This document shows, piece after piece, positions 8,232 through 16,271 of a stretch of 39,558 nt of DNA. Source of the DNA: OMIS01 sp964443885 (GTDB taxonomy: Bacteria; Patescibacteriota; Microgenomatia; UBA1400; PJMF01); assembly GCA_964443885.1 (NCBI GenBank), contig CAYUES010000005.1, positions 1-39,558 on the forward strand, in the 5' to 3' direction. The position numbers were made by a program, and so were the translations under genes. The notes beneath the pieces are model-generated. The model had not been told where the DNA came from, did no database searches, and saw only the letters and a program-made list of their open reading frames with translations. Positions within the stretch are counted from its first letter, which is position 1. Each line of letters starts with the position of its first letter.

Positions 8232-8915
8232 ATGGATAATAGTACTGCCCATTTTACTACGTCATCTAGCCCTGTGTCTGCATCATATGTGGATGCGTAC
8301 ATTCCGCCATCTGGTAATGCAACGAATCCAGCAACAGATTCTGTTGCTCCTTCAATGCCAGCTCCGGCAATGACTCAACCACCTCAAGTTGAGCCAAGTG
8401 CGGTAACAGCAACTCCTGTTGCAACTACGGCACCACTCAGTGCGCCTCCAGAACAGGCGCCTACACCAGCTGCTAATACTTCTGAAGAACTTGAAGATCA
8501 AAATATCTTTACAATGCTTGGCGTTACAGACGGTACGCCTGAACAGCGCGAGTCTTTTTTGGATGAACTGCAGCAAGTAATCTGGGAAGACTTCTTGGAG
8601 TATGATGTCAAACTTCTAACTACCAAAGAAGAGCAGATCGAGCTTGATAAATTAATTACCCAACAGGATGTGAGTGAACTTGAAAAGCAGGAAAAAATCG
8701 TGGTCTACCTTGAGAAATTAGTGCCTGTTCTCGTGGTAAGCATGCTTGATAAAGCATTGCAACTTAAAGTAGCTCTGGCCCGCGAGGGCGTTAAGGGCAT
8801 GAAGGAGTTCTTTGCCAATAAGCCAGAAGAACTTGCCAAGATTGACTCTGCTGAACAGATGATGAATGCGGGAAAGTGGAAATCAAGTGTTACGCTACTC
8901 AATTCCCTTACATAA
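8232..8915 (+). CDS. Hypothetical protein with DUF5663-like helical domain
   Basis: 227 aa. Residues 1-85 are a Pro/Ala/Thr-rich, probably disordered segment. Residues about 88-175 are a helical module (NIFTMLGVTDGTPEQRESFLDELQ, then VIWEDFLEYDVKLLTTKEEQIELDKLI) resembling, from memory, the DUF5663 domain found mainly in Patescibacteria. A second helical part follows to the C-terminus. No enzymatic motif or membrane span is seen. I start at ATG 8232 rather than 8196: the upstream 12 codons read through the promoter-like TATTCT, and the distance from that box fits the window's leaderless pattern. It lies 18 nt before mreB, so it may belong to the cell-shape cluster. Confidence 0.75.
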   Translation: MDNSTAHFTTSSSPVSASYVDAYIPPSGNATNPATDSVAPSMPAPAMTQPPQVEPSAVTATPVATTAPLSAPPEQAPTPAANTSEELEDQNIFTMLGVTDGTPEQRESFLDELQQVIWEDFLEYDVKLLTTKEEQIELDKLITQQDVSELEKQEKIVVYLEKLVPVLVVSMLDKALQLKVALAREGVKGMKEFFANKPEELAKIDSAEQMMNAGKWKSSVTLLNSLT

Positions 8916-8921
8916 ATACGG

Positions 8922-8932
8922 TACTATATACT
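8922..8932 (+). promoter_or_regulatory. AT-rich -10 region of mreB
   Basis: TACTAT (8922-8927) ends 6 nt before ATG 8934; TATATA and TATACT overlap it. It sits in the 18-nt gap after the DUF5663-like gene, so mreB can be transcribed separately. Confidence 0.45.
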
Positions 8933-8933
8933 C

Positions 8934-9959
8934 ATGACTGTGCAAGGTCTCGGCGGCCGGTTGCGGCAGCGCAACTCACCAAGTGATTCTCGTTTTTATT
9001 TCGATGTCGGCTCGACAACGGTGCGTGTTTTGTATGACGGCAAAGTTGTCTGGCAAGAACCCAGTTGCATCGCCATTCACCAGAGTACAGAAAAAGTCGT
9101 CGCCGTTGGTGCCAAAGCCTATCAATTACTAGGCAAAACCACCGATCAAGTCAAAGTTTTATTTCCAGTCCAGTATGGTGTCGTTTCAGATAGCCAAGCC
9201 TATGATCAGTTGCTCAAAATCGTGGTGCAACAGTGCAGCCCGCAACTGGGGCTTTTGGATTATATTTTAGGAATGAAAGGTGGCTTTGCCCATCTTTCAA
9301 CATACACTCCGCAGGAGCGGAAGATTCTGCAAGCCAGTTTGAGTCAAGCGGGTATGGGGCGAGTACAACTGCGCGATCAAATTCTGGCGGCGGCCGCTTC
9401 GTTGCAGCTGCTCGACAAGGGTGGGCGTAGTTACTGTGTGATTGATATTGGTGGCCAAGTCAGCGAAGTGGCAATTATTACTGGCCGTGAAGTGGTGGTT
9501 TCCAAACGACTCAAGTGGGGCGGCGTGCAGTGTACCGAGTTACTCCAAGAATGTATTATTCAAAAGTACCAGTCGGCAGTCAGTTGGCACACGGCAGAAC
9601 TTGTTAAAAAAGAACTGGGGGAAGTTAGTCTCAATGGTTCAGTCAAAAATCATAAGTTATCGGTGCGCGGCAAGAATTTATTGACACAGTTGGGCAAAAC
9701 AGTCGTCGTTTCAAGCGAAGACATTGCACCAGTATGCACGCAGTTTGCGTCAGAAATTGTGCGCGCAGTCCAGTTGGTTTTTAGCCAAGCACCAGCTGAG
9801 ATCGTGACGAGCTGTTTAGAGCAGGGTATATTTTTGGTCGGTGGCGGCTCATCACTCAAAGGTTTGTCAAACTACTTGCAGCAACAACTTTCTGCTGAAG
9901 TTTTTATAGCCAATGACGCTAATCAAGCAGTCATTAAAGGCCTACAGTTACAGGAATAA
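8934..9959 (+). CDS. mreB: Rod shape-determining protein MreB (actin-like ATPase, divergent)
   Basis: 341 aa, the usual MreB length. The actin-fold phosphate-1 motif reads FYFDVGSTTVRVLYDGK (about residues 22-38), with EPSCIAIH matching MreB's NEPSVVA. Phosphate-2 is CVIDIGGQVSEVAIITGREVVVSKRLKWGG (third motif position Q instead of G). The adenosine motif is IFLVGGGSSLKGL near residue 300. MreB polymerises under the membrane and guides lateral wall synthesis with MreC, MreD, RodA and PBP2. A stretch near residues 70-85 is clearly divergent from model MreB sequences. FtsA or PilM are less likely because mreC, mreD and mrdA follow directly. Confidence 0.88.
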   Translation: MTVQGLGGRLRQRNSPSDSRFYFDVGSTTVRVLYDGKVVWQEPSCIAIHQSTEKVVAVGAKAYQLLGKTTDQVKVLFPVQYGVVSDSQAYDQLLKIVVQQCSPQLGLLDYILGMKGGFAHLSTYTPQERKILQASLSQAGMGRVQLRDQILAAAASLQLLDKGGRSYCVIDIGGQVSEVAIITGREVVVSKRLKWGGVQCTELLQECIIQKYQSAVSWHTAELVKKELGEVSLNGSVKNHKLSVRGKNLLTQLGKTVVVSSEDIAPVCTQFASEIVRAVQLVFSQAPAEIVTSCLEQGIFLVGGGSSLKGLSNYLQQQLSAEVFIANDANQAVIKGLQLQE

Positions 9960-9985
9960 ATCTAAACTACTCTACAAGCACACCT

Positions 9986-10795
9986 ATGAAGCAACCACTG
10001 ACTACCCAATTCAATACTACTCTAAAACAAGTTGCTATTTTGTGCTTAGCAGTTGTGAGTATTTTTATGCTGGAACGAGTCGGTTGGGCACGAACTTTGC
10101 AGCAAACGACACTCACTGTTTTACAGCCAATTGAGTATCTTGGGATGCGATCTGCTTCCATTTTAGAGTTTCCTTTTTACTTGATTGATCAAGAGCGAAA
10201 AAACGCCGCTGAAGTTAGTAACTTAAAACAAGCCTACGCTCGAGCGCTTGCACGGTTGAGTGAACTCGAAGCTGTAGAAAAAGAAAACGAAGCACTGCGC
10301 GTAGTTATTGAAGGTGATGGAAGTACCGCACAAGGCAGTAATGCTAACAGAAGAGAGAAAAAACAGCTGGCAGCTCCAATTATTTCTTATGCGATGACGG
10401 CGATTGCACTCGGGAGTGCTGACGGCATTCAGGAAGGTGCGCTGGTGTATATTTCAGATACGCTTATGGGCAGAATTAGTACTGTTTCTAAGAATCAGTC
10501 GCAAGTTTTATTATTTCAAACTAGAGATTCTCAACCAGTTTTGGTTCAGACTGAAAGCGGTGTGCAAGGTTTGTTGGTGGGGACTGGCAAACGGGTTGAG
10601 GTAACTCAGCTGCCGATTCAAGCGGTCATTAATCCTGGTGAACGCCTCACCACTGTCGGGCAGCCAGATATTCCATCTGGCCAATTTGTTGGTGTGGTGG
10701 CCACGGTTTCAAAGCCAGCAACAGCGCCGATGCAGACTGCGGTAGTTGATCAGTTACACTCATTTTATGCAGCACCACTCGTCGAGGTGCGGTAA
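9986..10795 (+). CDS. mreC: Rod shape-determining protein MreC
   Basis: 269 aa. There is a short cytoplasmic N-terminus and one membrane span (about residues 12-32, AILCLAVVSIFMLERVGWA). A coiled coil follows (about 65-105, with NLKQAYARALARLSELEAVEKE), then the extracytoplasmic beta-rich domain (from about 125: IALGSADGIQEGALVY, then VLVQTESGVQGLLVGTG). This order is diagnostic of MreC, which links MreB to the periplasmic or outer-face synthetic enzymes including PBP2. The ATG lies 26 nt after mreB, and no separate strong promoter is needed. TACAAG 7 nt before the ATG is a weak -10 resemblance only. Confidence 0.9.
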   Translation: MKQPLTTQFNTTLKQVAILCLAVVSIFMLERVGWARTLQQTTLTVLQPIEYLGMRSASILEFPFYLIDQERKNAAEVSNLKQAYARALARLSELEAVEKENEALRVVIEGDGSTAQGSNANRREKKQLAAPIISYAMTAIALGSADGIQEGALVYISDTLMGRISTVSKNQSQVLLFQTRDSQPVLVQTESGVQGLLVGTGKRVEVTQLPIQAVINPGERLTTVGQPDIPSGQFVGVVATVSKPATAPMQTAVVDQLHSFYAAPLVEVR

Positions 10796-10830
10796 GGTTT
10801 GCTTTGAGTAAATAGAAGAAGTCACATCAT

Positions 10831-11292
10831 ATGCTAATCACAATTTTACAAAATCTACTAAAAATCCTCATTTTTTCATTGATCTTTGCCTTGGAAATAA
10901 GTGTTGCAATTCCAGTTGTTTCACTGGTATTTGTATCGTTAGCAGTACGTAAAGAACGCGAAAGCGCTCAGATTTTTTTACTCCTAGTTGCGAGTTTAGT
11001 GGCCAGTAGTTTTCTGTCTGTTTCGTGGAGTGTTGTAGTCCTCGTGTTTGGTTTGGGTTGGTTGGGACTGCAAGCACTGGGAAAAACCAAGTTTCATATC
11101 CAAAATGCCGCATTTTTGGTAAGTTTAACGATGTCGATGGTCTTGGCAAGTGTGGCGCAGTTAACGTTTAACTACAAAACGGTCTTGTTTACACTTCTTT
11201 TTTGTGGGATTGCGCTGATCACTACCCGCCTATTTTTACCACGAAAAGTTCGGCATACCGTTATTGAGTGGTTTTCACCTGGCAGAGTGTAA
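10831..11292 (+). CDS. mreD: MreD-like membrane protein
   Basis: 153 aa with four to five hydrophobic segments (about residues 5-30, 45-65, 70-85, 95-112, 120-140) and a basic C-terminus. The sequence itself is poorly conserved. The call rests on topology, size (MreD is usually 150-170 aa) and position between mreC and the PBP2 gene, which is the canonical mreBCD-mrdA order. It is an integral membrane component of the elongation complex. The spacing from mreC is 35 nt, with a purine-rich AGAAGAAG upstream. Confidence 0.7.
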   Translation: MLITILQNLLKILIFSLIFALEISVAIPVVSLVFVSLAVRKERESAQIFLLLVASLVASSFLSVSWSVVVLVFGLGWLGLQALGKTKFHIQNAAFLVSLTMSMVLASVAQLTFNYKTVLFTLLFCGIALITTRLFLPRKVRHTVIEWFSPGRV

Positions 11293-11370
11293 AGAAACGC
11301 AGACAAGTGTAGTGAGTAGAGTACCAACAGTTTAGTATATAGATCAATAAAAACAGAGCAGAGTGCCTTC

Positions 11371-11376
11371 TATAAC
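11371..11376 (+). promoter_or_regulatory. -10 element TATAAC of mrdA
   Basis: TATAAC ends 8 nt before ATG 11385, with no Shine-Dalgarno sequence. It lies in the 92-nt gap after mreD, suggesting that the PBP gene also has its own start. Confidence 0.45.
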
Positions 11377-11384
11377 TCAAAAGT

Positions 11385-13397
11385 ATGGTTTTACAAAAAA
11401 CAATTCAGCTACGCATGTTTTTACTCCTAGGCTTCGCAGTGGTCAGTGGCAGTATTATGTTGATTCGCTTGTTTCATCTGCAGGTAGTGGCAGGTTTTCA
11501 GTATTTGACGTTGGTAGATGATAATCGTTTTTTTACCGTGACAATGCCCAAAGAGCGAGGCATTTTACAAGATCGCTATGGTAATCAATTGGTCTTTAAT
11601 GAAGCGGTGTATTGGCAAGGGAGTAACCCCGATAGACTGTACGATGCTCGAACGGCGGTCAGCCGTGAGCAGGCTTTGCCACTAATGGCGACTGATTCTG
11701 CTCAAATTATAGTGGATTCAACTCGTTGGTACCCGCTAGGAGGTGCAGGGGCGCACATTATTGGCTACACTGGCCCGGTGACGGCTGAAGATATTGAGAG
11801 AAATCCATCCCTGCGAGCCAATGAAGTGATTGGCAAGTTTGGACTAGAGCGCGGCTATGATGAAATGCTGACAGGAGTGAATTCGAAAGAAATTTATGAA
11901 ATTACGGCTCTGGGCAAGAAAAATCGCTTACTCCGTACCGAGCTCGGCAAGCCAGGTAGTTCGGTAACTACTACCTTAGATCCATTTTTAATGACAGTGG
12001 CGGCTGAAGCGATGGGTGACCAGACAGGTGCTGTGGTGATTCAAGATGCCCAGACGGGGGGGATTTTGGCGTTGATCAGTACTCCCAACTTTGACCCTAA
12101 CATAATGAGCAAGCGAGAAAGTGATCCCGATAAAGAAAAAGAACGGCGCAAACTGGTAAGTGACTTTTTCACGCATCCCAAACAACTCTTTTTTAATCGA
12201 GCCATTGGCGGTGCGTATCCACCGGGGTCTGTCTTTAAGTTGGTGACGGCGACGGCTGGTTTGGAGTCGGGTAAGTTTGACGCCAACACCACAGTGGTGG
12301 ATGAAGGTGTTTTGAAAGTGGGTGAGTACTCGTATGGAAACTGGTACTTTTCACAGTATGGCCGCACCGAAGGTACGGTCAATTTGCGCAAAGCAATTTC
12401 GCGCAGTAACGATATTTATTTTTACAAAGCTGCCGAGTGGATGGGGCCAGAGAAGCTAGCGGAGTTTGCCCGACTGTTTGGGTACGGCAGCAAAACAGGG
12501 ATTGAACTGCCTGGTGAGTCGGCTGGTTTTGTGCCATCACCATCCTGGAAAGAAGAAGTTCAAGGTGAACGCTGGTTTTTGGGAAATACCTATCATTTTG
12601 GGATCGGACAAGGGGATATCTTGGTGACGCCGCTGCAAGTGTCTCAAATGACGCAATCGATCGTGAATCATGGCACTGCTTGTCCGCCGTTTTTGCTGGC
12701 GATGGACGCGCAACAGTGCCGCAGTTTGGGTTTGACAGAAGAGAACTTGGAGCTGGTGGTCGATGGGATGATCGATGCTTGTAGTGCTGGTGGCACTGCC
12801 TATCCATTTTTTGAGTGGAATACTAAACAGATGGAGGGAAATCCTGCGGTGGCGGAGGCGAGTGCCTATCAGCGGTTACAGGAAAGTTTGGTGGCTTGTA
12901 AAACTGGTACTGCTGAGTTTGGCATAAATACTAACTTGAATAAAAAGAAGACACATGCTTGGTTTACGATGGCGCTTAATACGAGTAGTTTGCTAGGGAG
13001 TCAGGTTGCTTCAAGTGGTGCGGCTACCGTAGCTTCAGATGAAGCGGCGACGGGAGTTACTTCACTGAGCAGTGCAGCCTCAGACTTAGCAACTCCCGTC
13101 CTTACCGCAGAAGAGAGTTTGGCCGCCAGTCGGTCCGCGACCGCGGCGCTGCGGGCGGAGTCACATGTGCCCAACTACAGCGACCACGCGACTTGGCTCA
13201 AAGAGCTTCAGAAAATGGACTTTCCAGAAACGATTGTAATTACCGTTTTGGTAGAAAGTGACGAAGCCAATTTGTATCGTGAAGGTAGTAAAGATGCGGC
13301 ACCGGTGGCGAAAGCAATTGTGGACTGGATGTCAGGAAAACCAGTTCGAGCCGCAGTGCCTGTGGTGCCACCACCACCGGGCGTGGCGGCGGAGTAG
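11385..13397 (+). CDS. mrdA: Penicillin-binding protein 2 (peptidoglycan DD-transpeptidase)
   Basis: 670 aa class B PBP. There is one N-terminal membrane anchor (about residues 9-32), then the dimerisation/pedestal domain (ERGILQDRYGNQLVFNE; EVIGKFGLERGYDEML). The transpeptidase domain has nucleophile motif SVFK with S282 and K285, SND at 341-343 and KTGTAEF from K506. It cross-links peptidoglycan in the elongasome. Odd feature: after the KTG and HAWFTMAL strand there is an Ala/Ser/Thr-rich, low-complexity insert of roughly 70 residues (about 530-600) before the final strand and helix (FPETIVITVLVES), right at the edge of the active site. The C-terminus ends in a Pro/Val-rich tail. It is the last gene of the mre cluster and convergent with the Mur ligase. 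Confidence 0.92.
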   Translation: MVLQKTIQLRMFLLLGFAVVSGSIMLIRLFHLQVVAGFQYLTLVDDNRFFTVTMPKERGILQDRYGNQLVFNEAVYWQGSNPDRLYDARTAVSREQALPLMATDSAQIIVDSTRWYPLGGAGAHIIGYTGPVTAEDIERNPSLRANEVIGKFGLERGYDEMLTGVNSKEIYEITALGKKNRLLRTELGKPGSSVTTTLDPFLMTVAAEAMGDQTGAVVIQDAQTGGILALISTPNFDPNIMSKRESDPDKEKERRKLVSDFFTHPKQLFFNRAIGGAYPPGSVFKLVTATAGLESGKFDANTTVVDEGVLKVGEYSYGNWYFSQYGRTEGTVNLRKAISRSNDIYFYKAAEWMGPEKLAEFARLFGYGSKTGIELPGESAGFVPSPSWKEEVQGERWFLGNTYHFGIGQGDILVTPLQVSQMTQSIVNHGTACPPFLLAMDAQQCRSLGLTEENLELVVDGMIDACSAGGTAYPFFEWNTKQMEGNPAVAEASAYQRLQESLVACKTGTAEFGINTNLNKKKTHAWFTMALNTSSLLGSQVASSGAATVASDEAATGVTSLSSAASDLATPVLTAEESLAASRSATAALRAESHVPNYSDHATWLKELQKMDFPETIVITVLVESDEANLYREGSKDAAPVAKAIVDWMSGKPVRAAVPVVPPPPGVAAE

Positions 13398-13441
13398 GTG
13401 ATAACCTGGCTCGCCTGCTGCAGATCTAAGTGATTTTCTGG

Positions 13442-14773
13442 CTATGTACTGAGCTTTTTCCGCTCCCTGTCCCAGTATGCACCACGCCGGGCGAGGAGTT
13501 TTGGAGCATCGGCTGGGTTGGCCATTAGCTCTTCAATTGCAATTTCGAGTAACAACGTATTCTGTGAACCTTTGACTAGTAAAATATCATCTTTTTGGAG
13601 TTGGTTGCGCAGGTAGCGAGCGGCAGCCGCAGCGGTGGGAAACCACTGGGCGTGGACGTTAGCTGCCTGAAAAACAGGCAAGGCAAACTCGCGCATCAGC
13701 GGTCCGACCAAAACCACGCTGTCCAAAACTTTGGCAGCTTTTTTAGCGACGCGCTGGTGTTCGTCTTCCGCAACCGAGCCAAGTTCGCGCATGTCGCCAA
13801 GTAAAGCAAGTTTGCGTTTGGCAGGTAGTTCGGCTAGCAATTCCAGAAAGTCGAGCATTGGTTGGGTAGACGCATTGTACGAACTGTCCAGAATGGTGGC
13901 GCCATTGAGGGCAGGGATGAGGGAAGCGCGGCCGGGTGGCATTATCAGGTTTTTCTCGAGTAACTTGCCCGCTTTGTAGAGTGAAATCTCGAGGTACTGT
14001 GCGACACACAGCGCCGAAGCAAAGGTGTGTGCGTAGTGCGGGGGGAGTAAGTATTCGGGAAAGTGCAGGGTAATTTTTTCTTGATCTGTCGTGAAAATCA
14101 TCTTGGTGCCTGAGTTTGTCCAACTGACTGACTCAATTTGAATGTCCGCACTGGCACTTTCGCCAAACTTGAGGACTGTGGCGGGAGTGGGAAGTGAGTT
14201 TTGAACGAGAATTTTATTGTCGGCGTTAATGACGCCCAGTCCAGTCTCGGGCAGCGAGCGGATCAGTTTACCTTTTTCCTTGGCGATTAGTTCTACGAGG
14301 GCGGTGCGGCGATCAGGTGTGTTGAGGGGAATCAGGCGGTCAAATGGCTCGGAGTGCACGGCATCGACACTCGTGAAAATACCGATTTCTGGCTGCAAAA
14401 TACTCAATAAGTAGCTCATGTTTTTAGGGGCTGACGGACTATCGATACCCATTTCTACGATGTAAAAATCATATTTTTTCCAGTTGGTGAGGAGTTGGAG
14501 GGGGGCGAGCGCAGCGAGCCTGAGCCAATCTAGTGTTGAGAAGTTTCGCGGACTGAGCCCCAAAATATTGAGCGGAATCCCAGATTCAGAGTTCGCTTTG
14601 CGGCCCACTTTGAGTTTAAATTGATCCTGCAAAACCGCTGTCACTGCTTCCATCGCGCTACTTTTGCCTGCACTGCCAGTAATACCAATGATGCGTGGCT
14701 TAATCTTGGCGAGCTGAACTTTGGCAAGCAAGCGAAAGTAGTGGAGGAGGAGGAAAGCTAAGACGTTTTTCAT
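13442..14773 (-). CDS. murF: MurF-like Mur ligase lacking the usual N-terminal domain
   Basis: 443 aa. The Mur ligase central ATPase domain has its P-loop at GITGSAGKSS (residues 30-39). MGIDSPSAPKNMSYLL and IGIFTSVDAVHSEPF follow in the positions of the conserved catalytic Glu/His region, and the C-terminal domain contains LDSSYNAS, GDMRELG and LLVKGSQNT. DSSYNAs and GdM.ELG are typical of MurF, which adds D-Ala-D-Ala to UDP-MurNAc-tripeptide. The usual MurF has about 80-100 residues of UDP-substrate domain before the P-loop. Here there are only 29, beginning with a hydrophobic helix (VLAFLLLHYFRLLAKVQLA). It may be membrane-associated and its substrate could differ. It starts 2 nt after the upstream hypothetical gene and is probably translationally coupled. 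Confidence 0.75.
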   Translation of the reverse strand: MKNVLAFLLLHYFRLLAKVQLAKIKPRIIGITGSAGKSSAMEAVTAVLQDQFKLKVGRKANSESGIPLNILGLSPRNFSTLDWLRLAALAPLQLLTNWKKYDFYIVEMGIDSPSAPKNMSYLLSILQPEIGIFTSVDAVHSEPFDRLIPLNTPDRRTALVELIAKEKGKLIRSLPETGLGVINADNKILVQNSLPTPATVLKFGESASADIQIESVSWTNSGTKMIFTTDQEKITLHFPEYLLPPHYAHTFASALCVAQYLEISLYKAGKLLEKNLIMPPGRASLIPALNGATILDSSYNASTQPMLDFLELLAELPAKRKLALLGDMRELGSVAEDEHQRVAKKAAKVLDSVVLVGPLMREFALPVFQAANVHAQWFPTAAAAARYLRNQLQKDDILLVKGSQNTLLLEIAIEELMANPADAPKLLARRGAYWDRERKKLST

Positions 14774-14775
14774 TG

Positions 14776-15321
14776 TTATTCAGTATCTGTTGTAGTATTT
14801 TTTCCTTCCGTAGTATCAGACTCCGTACCTTGTGTAGGTGCTGCTGGTGGTTTTTCAGACGGAGTTGGATTTTGAGGTTTGATAGTTATTCCACCCAGTA
14901 ATCTGCCAACGTCATCAAGAGTTTTTTTTAGTAATCTTTTTTGAAAAAGTTGAGGAATTGGTTTGATTGGGAGATGTTTTGCAAACAATACCTTAAATTC
15001 TTTTTCCCAACGCCTGTCATCCATAACACGCTGAGGAATACGCCCTTGTCTTCTAAGCTCTTCAAGTTCTGCTTGATCCAATACCCACAAACGTATTAAT
15101 TCGGCCTCGACCATCTCGCTAATAATTTGTCTTTTTCTTTCTTCAGTAAATCTTTGAGTTGTTTGAGCACTAAGATCAACTTCCGCTGGCTCAATTTCTT
15201 GTGGTGTTTCTTCTGCTCCAGGCTCAACGTTATGTTCTGTTGGTTCATCTGCTGAGTGTTTAGATTCGTTTTCTGGATTCGGATTAGCTTGTTTTGGTTC
15301 TTCTCCTGGTATTTCTCCCAT
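14776..15321 (-). CDS. Hypothetical protein with charged helical core and Pro-rich ends
   Basis: 181 aa, no family recognised. Residues 1-50 are Glu/Pro/Asn-rich. Residues about 55-145 form a helical charged core (RFTEERKRQIISEMVEAELI; VLDQAELEELRRQGRIPQRV; FKVLFAKHLPIKPIPQLFQK). The last 35 residues are Pro/Thr-rich. No membrane span is seen. An AGGAAGGA sequence stands just before ATG 15321, so this is a leadered start with a real Shine-Dalgarno site. Coupling with the Mur ligase gene (2-nt gap) suggests cotranscription, but the sequence does not show a wall function. Confidence 0.7.
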   Translation of the reverse strand: MGEIPGEEPKQANPNPENESKHSADEPTEHNVEPGAEETPQEIEPAEVDLSAQTTQRFTEERKRQIISEMVEAELIRLWVLDQAELEELRRQGRIPQRVMDDRRWEKEFKVLFAKHLPIKPIPQLFQKRLLKKTLDDVGRLLGGITIKPQNPTPSEKPPAAPTQGTESDTTEGKNTTTDTE

Positions 15322-15356
15322 ATTTCCTTCCTACACTTTATGCAATGTTAGTACTG

Positions 15357-15362
15357 TAATCT
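15357..15362 (+). promoter_or_regulatory. -10 element TAATCT of dprA
   Basis: TAATCT, directly preceded by TG, ends 6 nt before ATG 15369, with no Shine-Dalgarno sequence. Confidence 0.4.
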
Positions 15363-15368
15363 TACCTC

Positions 15369-16259
15369 ATGAATGACTTGGAGTGCAAATCAATAGCGTA
15401 CCTAAGTAGTGTGGCGGGAATCGGGCAGCGGACACTTTTTTTGATCGTGCAGTACGTGGAAAAATACCACATTTCATGGGATGAGTTTTGGCAGCGAGGT
15501 TCAGCACTTTGGAAGGAAATATGCATAACAGAGAAGCAAATAGAATCAATACATACTGCACTTAAAGAACAAAGTTTAGAAAATTATTATTCTGAATTAA
15601 AAACCCGAAATATTCGCATAGTTCTACAGTCTTCAACCGAGTATCCGCCACTCCTTAAGCAAACGGAAAATCCACCAATTATTTTTTATGCCAAAGGGCA
15701 AATAATGGATTGGAGTACTGGCCCGCCAATTGCGGTGGTCGGCACGCGCCACATTACTGCCTACGGCAAACTAGTGACAGAAAAAATTACCAGCGAGTTA
15801 GTTTTGGAAGGTTGTCCAATAGTTTCTGGTGGAATGTACGGTGTCGATATCTGTGCGCATCGTGCTGCTCTGGACTACGAAGGACAGACGGTAGCCGTAC
15901 TTGGGTACGGCTTTAACTATATATACCCGCGTAGCTACGCCAAAACTTTTGAAGAGTTTCTCGAGCGTGGCATGACTCTCATCACCCCGTTTGCGCCCAC
16001 TACCCAACCCAACAAGGGCAACTTCCCTGCGCGTAACGCCATTGTCGCTGGCATGAGTGCGGCTGTGGTCGTCACCGAGGCAGCTGAAAAAAGTGGCACG
16101 CACATCACGGCAGAGATTGCGGCAGATCTGGGCAGGCCAGTCTGCGCAGTACCCGGGCCGATAACCAGTCCATATAGTACGGGCACAAAAATTTTAGTAA
16201 ATCAGGGGGCAGCATTAGTTAGTTCGGGAGAGGAGGTGCTTTCAACTATTTCGCAGTAG
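15369..16259 (+). CDS. dprA: DNA-processing protein DprA
   Basis: 296 aa. The N-terminal part (LSSVAGIGQRTLFLIVQYV) resembles a helix-hairpin-helix segment. The Rossmann-like DNA-binding domain follows: YPPLLKQTENPPIIFYAKG, AVVGTRHITAYG, IVSGGMYGVDICAHRAAL, AVLGYGFNYIYPRSY, FPARNAIVAGMS and VTEAAEKSGTHITAEIAADLGRPVCAVPGP. Each block matches DprA, which loads RecA on incoming single-stranded DNA during natural transformation. The usual SG.A.GID.. motif appears here as SGGMYGVD. No C-terminal winged helix is present, so this is the short form. It fits with type IV pilus-based DNA uptake reported for CPR bacteria, although no com genes are in this window. Confidence 0.93.
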   Translation: MNDLECKSIAYLSSVAGIGQRTLFLIVQYVEKYHISWDEFWQRGSALWKEICITEKQIESIHTALKEQSLENYYSELKTRNIRIVLQSSTEYPPLLKQTENPPIIFYAKGQIMDWSTGPPIAVVGTRHITAYGKLVTEKITSELVLEGCPIVSGGMYGVDICAHRAALDYEGQTVAVLGYGFNYIYPRSYAKTFEEFLERGMTLITPFAPTTQPNKGNFPARNAIVAGMSAAVVVTEAAEKSGTHITAEIAADLGRPVCAVPGPITSPYSTGTKILVNQGAALVSSGEEVLSTISQ

Positions 16260-16271
16260 CGGTAGTAGATT

